Part shown: positions 16,924-25,349 of the stretch, piece after piece
Layout of the letters: each line of letters begins with the position of its first letter
How positions within the stretch are numbered: position 1 is the first letter of the stretch
From: DATJFH01 sp035495815
GTDB lineage: Bacteria > Acidobacteriota > Terriglobia > Bryobacterales > Bryobacteraceae
Assembly (NCBI GenBank): GCA_035495815.1
Contig: DATJFH010000125.1
Span: 1-47,972, forward strand
Length of the DNA: 47,972 bases
Reading direction: 5' to 3'
Made by a program: the position numbers and the translations under genes
The notes under the pieces: generated by a model
What the model saw: only the letters and a program-made list of their open reading frames with translations
Told to the model about the DNA's origin: nothing
The model's database searches: none

Positions 16924-19530
16924 ATGCGTATCGGGCCAATAGTGTGTCTTTGGCTGTCTTTGGGCGGGGCGCTCCGCGCAGCTGAATCCGCGCCGGTGTT
17001 CGAGAAGGACGTCTTGCCGCTGCTGACTGCCAAGTGCATCGGCTGCCATGGTCCGAAAGTCCGGACGGCAGGGCTCGATCTGCACGAGATCTCGCTGGTG
17101 CTGCACGGCAGCCAGAATGGGCCCGTAGTGATGAAAGGCTCGGCCAAAGAGAGCCTGCTCTGGAAACGCGTCAAGGAAGGCTCCATGCCGCCGGGCAAGG
17201 AGAAGCTTGCTGAAGAGGATGTTGAACTGCTGCGGCGGTGGATCGACGGCGGGGCGCCGGCGGCAGCCAAGGTTGCAGCCGTGGCGGCAGCGGGTCCGGC
17301 GTTGACCGCGAAGGACCGTCAATTCTGGTCGTTCCGCCCGCTGTCGAAAGTCGCCATCCCGAGCGTGCGGCAAAAGGACCTCGTCCGCACACCGGTCGAC
17401 GCCTTCCTGCTCTCGAAGCTTGAAGCGAAGGAGCTGACCTATGCGGCTCCAGCCGCGCCGGCTACGCTGATCCGGCGGGTCTATCTCGATCTGTTGGGGC
17501 TTCCTCCCGAGCCCGAGGAGGTGGACGCATTCGTGGCGGACCGGTCGCCGGACGGTTACGCCAGGCTGGTGGACAAGCTGCTCGCCTCACCGCACTTCGG
17601 CGAGCGATTCGGGCGCTATTGGCTGGACCTGGCAGGTTATGTGGACACGGTTGGCCGGGATGTGCAGTCGGGCGGCTACAGCGTAGGCGTGGGGCGGTGG
17701 TTGTACCGCGACTGGGTGATCCAGGCTTTCAACGAAGACAAGCCGTACGACGAATTTCTGCGGGAGCAGTTCGCCGGGGACGAGATGTTCGACTGGCGGC
17801 GGGCGGAGCAGTACACGCCGCCGCAGGTGGCCAAACTGGTGGCGACCGGGTTCCTGCGCACGGCCGAGGATCCGACCGATCAATCCGAGCGCGACAATCC
17901 GCTGTTGCGGTACGAAGTGCTGCACCAGACGATGGAGATCATGACCAGCAGCGTGCTCGGGCTGACGGTCGGCTGCGCGCGCTGCCACGATCACAAGTTC
18001 GACCCGATTCCGCAGCGGGATTACTACCGGCTGATGGCAAACCTGACTCCGGCGTACAACGCGGTGGCGTGGACACCGGTGATGAAGCGAGTGCTGGCCG
18101 ACGTGCCGCCGCCGGTGAGGGAGTCGATCGACAGAGATAACAAGGCTCTGGACGATAAGCTGAAGCCTCTGAAGACCAAGCTGGAGGGGCTGCTGATCGA
18201 GGCGGCGAAGCCGCTGTTCGAACAGAGGGCGGCGGACCTGCCGGAGAAAGATCGGGAAGCCGCGCTGAAGGCGCTGGCGGTTCCGGAGGAGAAGAGGACG
18301 GCGCAGCAGCGGCGTCAGGTCGACAAGGTCAAGGGCGTGCGGCTGACGCTGGAGGCTCTCGGTCCGCGCCTGGATGAGGCGAAGCGCGCCGAGGCGTCGG
18401 CCCTGGAGCGCGAGATCGCGGCGCTGGAGCAGGGCCGGCGGAAGTACAGGACGCTCGAGTGCATGTACGATACCGGCCCGCCGCCGGAGACATTCGTGCA
18501 TCGCCGCGGAGATTTCGAATCGAAAGGAGCCACCGTCGGGCCGGGCGGACTTGAAGTGCTGAGCGCCGACGGCAGCGACTTCCCGCCGGAGCCTCCGTTC
18601 GCGGGGACCAGCGGGCGCCGGCTGGCGCTGGCGAACTGGCTTACCAAGGAAGGCACACCAGCCGCGTCGCTGGTGGCCCGCGTCTACGTCAACCGGCTGT
18701 GGCTCGACCTGTTCGGGCAGGGGCTGGTGGCGACGCCGGAAAATTTCGGCGCCATGGGGGCGCGCCCGACGCATCCGGAGCTGCTCGAGTGGCTGGCGTC
18801 CGAACTGGAGCGCAACGGCTGGCGGACGAAGCCGCTGCTGCGGCTGATGCTGAACTCGCGAGCCTATCAGCAAAGCTCGCGGAGGTCCGATTATCCCGGC
18901 AAACAGGCCGCGTCGCCGGAGAAGGCCGATCCGGAGAACTCTCTGCTATGGCGGATGCGGCTGCGCCGGCTGGAGTCGGAAGCGATCCGCGATTCGATGC
19001 TGGCGGTGAGCGGGACGCTGAATCCCAAAATCGGAGGGCCGGCGGTCAAGACCACGACGCAGGCTGACGGGATGGTGCTGGTGAGCGACAAAGACCTGGC
19101 GGATCCGCAGGACCGCTACCGCCGCAGCCTCTACCTGGTGGCGCGGCGGCGATACAACCTGAGCCTGTTGGGAGTGTTCGACCAGCCGGTAATGAGCACC
19201 AACGCGACCACCCGCGGGGCTTCAGCAGTGGTGCTGCAGTCGTTGATGATGCTCAACGACGCCGAGGTGGATTCACAGGCGCATCATTTCGCGGGGCGCG
19301 TGGAGAAGACGGCCGGCGCGACCCTCGACGCGAAATTGAATTGGGCGTTCCTCTATGCGTTCGGACGGCGTCCGGACAGCCAGGAGCTGGAGTGGGCGCG
19401 AGGTCTGTATCAACGCGAGCTGGACCGGTACCTGAGCAAACCGCAGCCGGAGCCTGCTGCCGGGCGCGAGGCGCTGGCCAGCGTCTGCCACGTACTGCTG
19501 AATTCCAACGAGTTTTTGTACCGGCAATAA
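16924..19530 (+). CDS. Planctomycete-type cytochrome protein PSCyt1 - DUF1549 - DUF1553
   Basis: 868 residues from the ATG at 16924. After a signal peptide (about 1-19) comes a PSCyt1 cytochrome domain with haem motif CIGCH near residue 39 and GSMPPGKEKL. The DUF1549 domain (about 150-370) has LIRRVYLDLLGLPP, RYWLDLAGYVDT and a second CxxCH in GCARCHDHKFDPI near residue 352. A coiled, charged linker (about 400-530) precedes DUF1553 (about 560-868: RLALANWLT, VYVNRLW, FGAMGARPTHPELLEWLA, RLESEAIRDSML). The biochemical role of the family is unknown; it is always tied to DUF1501 partners. The DUF1501 gene follows after seven bases, so they form an operon. A TATCAT element lies eight bases before the start. 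Confidence 0.93.
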   Translation: MRIGPIVCLWLSLGGALRAAESAPVFEKDVLPLLTAKCIGCHGPKVRTAGLDLHEISLVLHGSQNGPVVMKGSAKESLLWKRVKEGSMPPGKEKLAEEDVELLRRWIDGGAPAAAKVAAVAAAGPALTAKDRQFWSFRPLSKVAIPSVRQKDLVRTPVDAFLLSKLEAKELTYAAPAAPATLIRRVYLDLLGLPPEPEEVDAFVADRSPDGYARLVDKLLASPHFGERFGRYWLDLAGYVDTVGRDVQSGGYSVGVGRWLYRDWVIQAFNEDKPYDEFLREQFAGDEMFDWRRAEQYTPPQVAKLVATGFLRTAEDPTDQSERDNPLLRYEVLHQTMEIMTSSVLGLTVGCARCHDHKFDPIPQRDYYRLMANLTPAYNAVAWTPVMKRVLADVPPPVRESIDRDNKALDDKLKPLKTKLEGLLIEAAKPLFEQRAADLPEKDREAALKALAVPEEKRTAQQRRQVDKVKGVRLTLEALGPRLDEAKRAEASALEREIAALEQGRRKYRTLECMYDTGPPPETFVHRRGDFESKGATVGPGGLEVLSADGSDFPPEPPFAGTSGRRLALANWLTKEGTPAASLVARVYVNRLWLDLFGQGLVATPENFGAMGARPTHPELLEWLASELERNGWRTKPLLRLMLNSRAYQQSSRRSDYPGKQAASPEKADPENSLLWRMRLRRLESEAIRDSMLAVSGTLNPKIGGPAVKTTTQADGMVLVSDKDLADPQDRYRRSLYLVARRRYNLSLLGVFDQPVMSTNATTRGASAVVLQSLMMLNDAEVDSQAHHFAGRVEKTAGATLDAKLNWAFLYAFGRRPDSQELEWARGLYQRELDRYLSKPQPEPAAGREALASVCHVLLNSNEFLYRQ

Positions 19531-19537
19531 AGAGGGA

Positions 19538-20983
19538 ATGCGAATGACCGATCGGGAATTCTTCTCACGGCGTGAACTGCTGGCGCGTACCGGGCTGGGC
19601 TTCGGAACGATGGCTCTGTCCTGGATGCTGGAGCAGCAGGGGCTGCTCGGAGCCACGGCGGGCGAGCCCGTGAGCTTCGACACCCGCCCCAAGAGCCCGC
19701 ACTTCGCGCCCAAGGCGAAGGCGGTGATTCAGCTCATGCAGAACGGCGGTCCGAGCCAGATGGACCTGTTCGACCCGAAGCCGGAGCTGAACAAGCGCAG
19801 CGGGCAGAAGCACCAGGAGAAGCTGGAGACGTTGCAGGGCGGCAGCGCCGACAACAAGCTGATGGGCAGCCCGTTCAAGTTCGGCCGGTACGGGCAGTGC
19901 GGCATGGAGCTGTCCGAGTTGCTGCCGCACACGGCCAGCATCGCGGACGAGATCTGCCTGGTGCGGTCGATGCACTCGGAGCACAATAATCATTCCGAAG
20001 CGCTGATCATGTTCCAGACAGGGAAGATTTTCCCGGGGCGTCCGACGACGGGTGCGTGGGTCAGCTATGCTCTGGGCACGGAGAACCAGAACTTGCCGGC
20101 GTTCGTGGTGCTGCGCGACCCGGACGGGTACAACACGAACGGAGCGCTGGTCTGGGACAACGGCTGGCTGCCGGCGCTGTATCGGGGCACCGAGTTCAGC
20201 AGCAAAGGGTCCCCGGTGTTGGACTTGAAGCCGGCGGTTCCCGGTCCGAAGGGCTCGCAGGAAGACCGGCTGAATTTTCTGGCGAAGCTGAATGAGCGGC
20301 ACCGGGAGCGGTACCCCGAGGACACCTCGCTCGATGCGCGGATCAAAAACTACGAGCTGGCTGCGCGGATGCAGATGGCGGCCAGCGGCGCGCTCGACCT
20401 TTCGATGGAGTCCGAGGCGACGAAGAAGTTGTATGGTCTGGACAATCCGGAAACGGCTTCGTACAGCACGCGCTGCCTGATGGCGCGGCGGCTGGTGGAG
20501 GCGGGCGTGCGGTTCGTGCAGGTGTTCCCCGGGGTGAAACCGTCGATACAGCCGTGGGACCACCATTCGAATCTCGAGGAAGGATTGAAGCAGGTGTGCG
20601 GAATGATCGACCTGGGGTCGGCGGCGCTGATCAAGGATTTGAAGAGCCGCGGGCTGCTGGACGACGTGATCGTGATGTGGTCGGGCGAGTTCGGGCGGCT
20701 GCCGATTTCACAGAAGGGCACGGGGCGGGATCACAATCGTCACGCATTCTCGCTGTGGATGGCGGGGGGCGGATTCAGGAAGGGCTACATACACGGAACC
20801 ACGGACGAGATCGGGTATCGCGCGGCCGAGAATGCGGTGAGCGTGCCCGAGTTGCATGCGACCGTGCTCAACCAGCTCGGGCTCGATCACAAGAGGCTGA
20901 CCTTCCGACATCACGGACGGGAGGAGAGCCTGACGGATTATCCGGTGACGCACGCCGAGCCCGCCAGGAAGCTGCTGGCTTAG
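19538..20983 (+). CDS. DUF1501 protein with Tat signal
   Basis: 481 residues. A twin-arginine motif (SRRELLART, residues 10-18) opens the protein. The body has the DUF1501 landmarks AVIQLMQNGGPSQMDLFDPKP, LVRSMHSEHNNHSEAL, ARRLVEAGVRFVQV and VIVMWSGEFGRLPISQ, which belong to the alkaline-phosphatase/sulfatase structural superfamily. The conserved metal-ligand-like residues (H in PWDHHSN, GRDHNRHAFS) are present. It is coupled to the upstream PSCyt1-DUF1549-DUF1553 gene with only seven bases between, and the two probably act together outside the cytoplasm. The start could be ATG 19538 or 19544; a purine-rich GAGGGAA precedes both. Confidence 0.93.
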   Translation: MRMTDREFFSRRELLARTGLGFGTMALSWMLEQQGLLGATAGEPVSFDTRPKSPHFAPKAKAVIQLMQNGGPSQMDLFDPKPELNKRSGQKHQEKLETLQGGSADNKLMGSPFKFGRYGQCGMELSELLPHTASIADEICLVRSMHSEHNNHSEALIMFQTGKIFPGRPTTGAWVSYALGTENQNLPAFVVLRDPDGYNTNGALVWDNGWLPALYRGTEFSSKGSPVLDLKPAVPGPKGSQEDRLNFLAKLNERHRERYPEDTSLDARIKNYELAARMQMAASGALDLSMESEATKKLYGLDNPETASYSTRCLMARRLVEAGVRFVQVFPGVKPSIQPWDHHSNLEEGLKQVCGMIDLGSAALIKDLKSRGLLDDVIVMWSGEFGRLPISQKGTGRDHNRHAFSLWMAGGGFRKGYIHGTTDEIGYRAAENAVSVPELHATVLNQLGLDHKRLTFRHHGREESLTDYPVTHAEPARKLLA

Positions 20984-20986
20984 GGG

Positions 20987-21073
20987 CTAACGGCGCGTGT
21001 CGAAGACCTTCTCCAGGTACCGTCCACTGCCCGCGTCGAGCAGGAAGAAGCCGATCGTAGGCGCGCCGGCGTC
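20987..21073 (-). pseudogene. Possible C-terminal gene remnant
   Basis: On the minus strand a short open stretch bounded by stops encodes 28 residues including TIGFFLLDAGSGRYLEKVF followed by DTRR and a stop. It reads like the end of a real protein (hydrophobic strand, turn, amphipathic strand) but has no start or upstream part. I do not recognise the family. It could be a decayed gene or chance. Confidence 0.25.
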
Positions 21074-21150
21074 TTAGGCAAGGATGGCACAGAGGGCTGC
21101 CTTCATATCTCGTCGGCTCTCGTATAGCCTACAGTGCGAACGACAGCAAC

Positions 21151-22134
21151 TCACATCGGATAAGCGCTGTGGACTCCCTCGAACTGGTACGTCAGAGCCT
21201 GCAACGCCTTGACGATGGCGGTATTGTCTTCTTCTTCGGCCGAGAGCCGGGCGCCCTTTTTTACTAATTCGGCGGCCAGTGCGTTCTGACGGGTCAGAAG
21301 GGCCGCGAACAAAGGCGTTCCGTGCAGTCGCGAGGGCAGATTGAGCAGCGGGATCTCACGTTCGCCAAGGGTCAGCGGCTGGTCTCCCGCCATTTGTTTC
21401 ACGATGCGCCAGGTGAGCGGATTCTCCATGCCCGTCGTGACCGGTCCTTCGAATCTCGCCAGGCGCAGCCGCCAGACGTTTTCGATCTCGCCGCTCTCCG
21501 ATTCGCTCAACCGCGCGCCCCTCGCGACGAGGGCGGAGACCAGTCGGGCGAGGTCCTGTTGCCGTCCGTCGCATGGTGAGCCATCGAAGCCGTAACAGAG
21601 ATTGGCGAGGGCGGTCTGGAGGGGCGTACCGTAGGGAGGCGCCGGTACGTTCAATTTGGCCGAGGTTTGGATCGCCACAAGCGCCTGCTCGACGGTCACG
21701 AGAGGCGGGCGTGGGAGGCGGCACGAACCGCCCGCGCACAGGAGCGTCCAAACCAGGGGATTCACGGGCACGACTCTGGCCTTGATTTCTCGAGCCACGG
21801 TTCCTCCGTCCCGAGGCGTGCGCTCGCTGATATACCAGGCGCCGGCTGCAACCAGGCACAGGATCAGCGGCATAGCGGACAGCGTGAACGCTCGGCTGAC
21901 GGCGCCGGCGCCAAGGGCGCGCCAGGAGCTTATATACAGCCAGAGGAAGACAAACGGATACAGCGGCGCAAGGAGGAAAAGGATGGAGGTCGCGGTCACC
22001 CGCGGCGCGTCCGCCGTGCGGTACGCGGCCAGGGACATGACGCTGGCAACCAGAATCGCCGGCCATGGCGCTATCGAGAGCGCCCCCGCAGATTGAAGCA
22101 GAACCAGACCGATCCGATATCCTGTCACACCCAA
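21151..22134 (-). CDS. Membrane protein with ankyrin-like repeats
   Basis: About 327 residues if the TTG at 22134 is used; a GTG at 22128 is also possible. The N-terminal third has about four hydrophobic segments (IGLVLLQSAGALSIAPWPAI, ILFLLAPLYPFVFLWLY, AMPLILCLVAAGAWYI and a weaker one near VNPLVWTLLC). The C-terminal part holds at least two ankyrin-like units, around GTPLQTALANL...LVSALVARGARL and GTPLFAALLTRQNALAAELVKKGARL. It probably presents a protein-binding ankyrin domain on one face of the inner membrane. No partner can be named. It is divergent from the porin operon and shares an intergenic region with it. Confidence 0.7.
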   Translation of the reverse strand: MGVTGYRIGLVLLQSAGALSIAPWPAILVASVMSLAAYRTADAPRVTATSILFLLAPLYPFVFLWLYISSWRALGAGAVSRAFTLSAMPLILCLVAAGAWYISERTPRDGGTVAREIKARVVPVNPLVWTLLCAGGSCRLPRPPLVTVEQALVAIQTSAKLNVPAPPYGTPLQTALANLCYGFDGSPCDGRQQDLARLVSALVARGARLSESESGEIENVWRLRLARFEGPVTTGMENPLTWRIVKQMAGDQPLTLGEREIPLLNLPSRLHGTPLFAALLTRQNALAAELVKKGARLSAEEEDNTAIVKALQALTYQFEGVHSAYPM

Positions 22135-22174
22135 TCAAGCGGATTTTTGAGATTTTTGCGATCACCTGCCCGGA

Positions 22175-22204
22175 TTGACAAGCTGCAGCCGGGGCTGGTA
22201 TCGT
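22175..22204 (+). promoter_or_regulatory. Promoter of the porin-CuA-dihaem operon
   Basis: A perfect TTGACA (22175-22180) stands 18 bases from TATCGT (22199-22204, four of six matches). Transcription would begin near 22211, which is exactly where the palindrome starts and about nine bases before the porin ATG. Confidence 0.6.
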
Positions 22205-22210
22205 AATCCT

Positions 22211-22230
22211 TACTTAACCATGATTAAGTA
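22211..22230 (+). promoter_or_regulatory. 20-bp palindromic operator over the porin start codon
   Basis: TACTTAA-n-CATG-n-TTAAGTA is symmetric at 18 of 20 positions and is centred on the porin ATG. It sits at the predicted transcription start, a position where a bound dimer would block transcription or initiation of translation. AT-rich sequence of this kind stands out in GC-rich surroundings. The regulator is not known; no regulator gene is adjacent. Confidence 0.55.
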
Positions 22231-23587
22231 CAGAACCGGAGCCATAGTAAAGAGCCTCCTTCTTCTCCTGCTGACGGCCGGTGCGGCACCCGGGCAACAG
22301 GAGGGCGGGCTGGAACGGCGGGTCGACGAACTGGAACGAAAGATCCGCCTGCTCGAACCGGACTTCGCGGCCGCGGCGCAGAGGGATCTGGGGCAGCGGG
22401 TTGCCGCGCTGGAGGCCAAGATCAACGAGTTGCTGGCCACCCGCACGGTCCTCGCGCCGGAGCCACCCAGTCCGGCGCCCGCTCCCGAGCCGCTGGCGCT
22501 GCAGCCCCTTGCCAACGCGTCCGTCCAGACATCCGAGCCGGCGCCCGAACAGCGGCTGCCCGTCTCGGGATACATGGATTTCCATTTCAACAAGGAGCGC
22601 ACCCAGCCCGGACAGCTCGATTTCCACCGCTTCGTCCTGTTGTTCGGCCACAGCTTTTCCCCGCGCATCAAGTTTTGGAGCGAGCTCGAAGTGGAGCACG
22701 CCCTGGTCGAAGGCGGCGAAGAAAAAGGGGAGCTGGAGCTGGAGCAGGCGTATCTGGATTTTCTCGTGAAGCCCTATTTCAACCTGCGGGCGGGCATGCT
22801 GCTTACGCCCATGGGGATTCTCAACGAGCGCCACGAACCGCCGGCCTTCAACGGCGTCGAGAGGACATTCGTCGAGACCGTGATCATCCCGTCCACGTGG
22901 TTCGACGCCGGTTTCGGCGCCACGGGCGAGTTCGGCGGGGGCTTCCGCTATCGCGCTTACATGATGGCAGGACTCGACGCCGCTGGATTCGACGCAGGGG
23001 AAGGATTCCGCAACGGCCGGCAGGGGGGATTCCAATCCTCATTCCGCAATCCGGCTCAGGCGGCGCGCATCGAATACGCCGGCGTGCGGCGATTGACGCT
23101 GGGGCTTAGCGGCTACACGGGGCAAACGGGCTTCAATCTTCGCAACGTGAACCCCCGGGCCAGTATTCTTTCGTTCGACGGCCGGTACAGCGCGGGCAGC
23201 CTGGATTTCCGCGGGTTGTACGCGCGGACCTGGCTCAGCCACGCCCGCGAGCTGAACCTGGCGCTGCAGAGCGACCGGGGCGGATTCCCGAACATCGCCC
23301 GGCAGATGCAGGGCGCCTATTTCGAGCCGGCGGTCCATATTCTGCCGAGACGATTCCGGCAGGACGGAATCCTGTTCGCGCGGTACGAGAACTTCAACAC
23401 TCAGCGCCGGATGCCCCAGGGATTCCTGCCGCTGCCGCAATTCGACCGCTCGGCGTGGGTCATCGGCGCCGGCTACAAGCCGAACGCCGATATCGCGCTG
23501 AAGTTCGATTACAGTTTCAATCGCAACGCCAGCTCGGTGGTTCGCGCGCGCGACTCCATCAATGTTGGCATCGGGTGGTGGTTCTAG
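22220..23587 (+). CDS. Outer-membrane porin with N-terminal coiled coil
   Basis: 455 residues from the ATG at 22220. A signal peptide (about 1-25) is followed by a short coiled coil (LERRVDELERKIRLLE and LGQRVAALEAKINELLATR), a proline-rich linker (about 80-105), and a beta-barrel of the phosphate-selective porin O/P-like type: VSGYMDFHFNKE, FVLLFGHSFSPRIKFWSELEVEHA, ELEQAYLDFLVKPYFNLRAGMLLTPMGILNERHEPP, and a terminal strand ending GIGWWF with C-terminal phenylalanine. The coiled coil may anchor it to the cell wall or trimerise it. The stop codon abuts the ATG of the CuA gene. The substrate is unknown; the context suggests metal or redox chemistry. Confidence 0.88.
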   Translation: MIKYRTGAIVKSLLLLLLTAGAAPGQQEGGLERRVDELERKIRLLEPDFAAAAQRDLGQRVAALEAKINELLATRTVLAPEPPSPAPAPEPLALQPLANASVQTSEPAPEQRLPVSGYMDFHFNKERTQPGQLDFHRFVLLFGHSFSPRIKFWSELEVEHALVEGGEEKGELELEQAYLDFLVKPYFNLRAGMLLTPMGILNERHEPPAFNGVERTFVETVIIPSTWFDAGFGATGEFGGGFRYRAYMMAGLDAAGFDAGEGFRNGRQGGFQSSFRNPAQAARIEYAGVRRLTLGLSGYTGQTGFNLRNVNPRASILSFDGRYSAGSLDFRGLYARTWLSHARELNLALQSDRGGFPNIARQMQGAYFEPAVHILPRRFRQDGILFARYENFNTQRRMPQGFLPLPQFDRSAWVIGAGYKPNADIALKFDYSFNRNASSVVRARDSINVGIGWWF

Positions 23588-23938
23588 ATGACGAGATTCC
23601 TTGTGGCAGCATTGCTGATGGCGCTTCCGGCCGTTCCGGAGCAGGCGCCCGGGCGGCCGCGAAAGGTGGTCCGGATCACGGCCGAGCGGTTCACGTTCTC
23701 GCCCTCGCGTATCAAAGTCAAACAGGGCACGGAAGTGGAACTCGCCGTAACCAGCGAAGATACCGGCCACGGGTTTCGCATCCCCGCAGCCCAGATCGAC
23801 GCGGTAGTTCCGCAAATGGGGAAAGGCGATCTGAAGGTGCGCTTCCTGGCGAACAAGAAGGGACGCTACGTGTTCGAGTGCTCGCGGCCCTGCGGCGCCG
23901 GCCACAATTTGATGCGGGGCTTCATCATCGTGGAGTAG
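23588..23938 (+). CDS. Stand-alone periplasmic CuA-type cupredoxin
   Basis: 116 residues with a signal peptide (about 1-20). The remainder is a single cupredoxin fold: ITAERFTFSPSRIKVKQGTEVELAVTS, then a ligand histidine H61 in DTGHGF, and near the C-terminus C98-x3-C102-x3-H106-x2-M109. This spacing is the complete dinuclear CuA ligand set known from cytochrome oxidase subunit II and nitrous oxide reductase. The residue between the cysteines that is usually glutamate is R100, but only its backbone carbonyl binds copper. No membrane anchor or oxidase genes are present, so it probably shuttles electrons in the periplasm. It starts immediately after the porin stop and is followed after three bases by the dihaem gene. 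Confidence 0.9.
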   Translation: MTRFLVAALLMALPAVPEQAPGRPRKVVRITAERFTFSPSRIKVKQGTEVELAVTSEDTGHGFRIPAAQIDAVVPQMGKGDLKVRFLANKKGRYVFECSRPCGAGHNLMRGFIIVE

Positions 23939-23941
23939 AGT

Positions 23942-25117
23942 ATGCGGATCAGGAATATATACTGTCTGGCGGCTCTCGGATTGGCGCTGGCCGGCATCCG
24001 CTCGGTCGCGCAGGAGAGCGCTTTACCGGGCGGGCCGCTGAGCGGGATAACGTCCCGCGAGTTGGAGCTGTTCCGTGAAGGGCGCGGGGATTTCATGGAG
24101 GTGGAACAGGCGTCGGAAGGACTGGGACCGCTGTTCAACGGCACGTCCTGCGCGCAGTGCCACAACATCCCGGCGGTGGGCGGAACGGGCACGATGGTGG
24201 AAGTCCGGGCGGGATACCGGGACGATCGAGGCGTGTTCCACGCGCCCCCGGGCGGCACTCTGCAGCACCTGTTCTCGGTGCCGCCGCACGACTGCCAGGT
24301 TTCGATTTATGCGGAAGCCAACATCATCGCCCACCGGATTTCGGTGCCGTTGTTTGGCGCCGGATTGATCGACGCGATTCCGGACTCGACCATCCTGGCG
24401 CTGGCGGACCCCGACGACCGGGACGGCGACGGCGTGCGGGGGCGGGCAGCGATCATTCAGGACGTGGCCAGCGGGACGACGCGCGCCGGACGGTTCGGTT
24501 GGAAGGCGCAGCAGGCGACGCTGCTCTCCTTCGCCGGGGACGCCTATTTCAACGAAATGGGCATCACCAACGATTTCTTTCATGGCGAACCACCGGACTC
24601 TGGCGATCCGGCCCGGTTAAGGCGCTGCTATCCGGCAGGCGCCACCGAGGACGTGCGCGACAGCCGGACGGGTCTGCGCGGAGTCGATAACTTCGAGAAC
24701 TTCATCCGGTTGCTCGCGCCGCCGCCGCGGGGGGCGATCACCGACGCGGTTCTTCGCGGTGAGAAGATTTTTCTGGACCTCGGCTGCGGCACGTGCCACC
24801 GTCCGCAGCTTGAAACAGGAGTGAACGCGAATCCGGTTTTCAACCGGCGCGCGGTGCCGTTGTTCTCGGACCTGCTCCTGCACGACATCGGAACCGGCGA
24901 TGGAATCGAGCAGGCGGCAGCCACAGGCGCGGAAATCCGGACGCCGGCCCTGTGGGGGCTCCGATTCCGCCGCCCACTCCTACATGACGGCAGCGCGGCC
25001 ACGATCGAACAAGCCATCGGACGGCATCAGGTGGAGGCCGGGAACAGCCGTTCGAGGTTTGACGCATTGCCGGCGGCCCAAGCGGCGGAACTGCTGGCGT
25101 TCTTGAAATCGCTGTAA
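23942..25117 (+). CDS. Dihaem oxidoreductase, DUF1111 (thiol oxidoreductase-like) family
   Basis: 391 residues with a signal peptide (about 1-24). Two c-type haem motifs are visible: CAQCHNIPAVGG near residue 70 and CGTCHRPQLETG near residue 281. Other family landmarks are GLGPLFNGTSC, IGTGDG, RTPALWGLRFRRPLLHDGSA and a C-terminal cytochrome-like helix. The family (PF06537) is structurally related to dihaem peroxidases and MauG but its reaction is not established. Third gene of the porin-CuA operon; the CuA protein is the obvious electron partner. It converges with the MauE-like pair with four bases between stop codons. Confidence 0.9.
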   Translation: MRIRNIYCLAALGLALAGIRSVAQESALPGGPLSGITSRELELFREGRGDFMEVEQASEGLGPLFNGTSCAQCHNIPAVGGTGTMVEVRAGYRDDRGVFHAPPGGTLQHLFSVPPHDCQVSIYAEANIIAHRISVPLFGAGLIDAIPDSTILALADPDDRDGDGVRGRAAIIQDVASGTTRAGRFGWKAQQATLLSFAGDAYFNEMGITNDFFHGEPPDSGDPARLRRCYPAGATEDVRDSRTGLRGVDNFENFIRLLAPPPRGAITDAVLRGEKIFLDLGCGTCHRPQLETGVNANPVFNRRAVPLFSDLLLHDIGTGDGIEQAAATGAEIRTPALWGLRFRRPLLHDGSAATIEQAIGRHQVEAGNSRSRFDALPAAQAAELLAFLKSL

Positions 25118-25121
25118 GGAG

Positions 25122-25349
25122 TCAGCCGCGCTGGCGAGCCTTCTGGTAGGCAAACATGAGGAAATGGCAGAACAGCGTGGTGACCAGCCAGGAGAGGGCC
25201 AGAACGAGGCGGTCGTGCGCCGGAGTGCGCCATAAGCCGGGGTCCCAGAACATCTCCAGCAGCGGATTGTAGCCGGCCACGGTAGGCTGGTCCGCCAACC
25301 ATACCAGAGTGCCCGCCAATGCCGCCAGGACGATTCGATTATTGCTCAT
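25122..25349 (-). CDS. Small membrane protein, unknown function
   Basis: 75 residues with two hydrophobic segments (IVLAALAGTLVWLA and LVLALSWLVTTLFCHFLMFA) joined by a loop rich in aromatic residues (YNPLLEMFWDPGLW). I do not recognise the family. Its ATG overlaps the stop of the MauE-like gene by four bases (ATGA), so the two are translationally coupled and probably work together in the inner membrane. It ends four bases from the convergent dihaem gene. Confidence 0.7.
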   Translation of the reverse strand: MSNNRIVLAALAGTLVWLADQPTVAGYNPLLEMFWDPGLWRTPAHDRLVLALSWLVTTLFCHFLMFAYQKARQRG

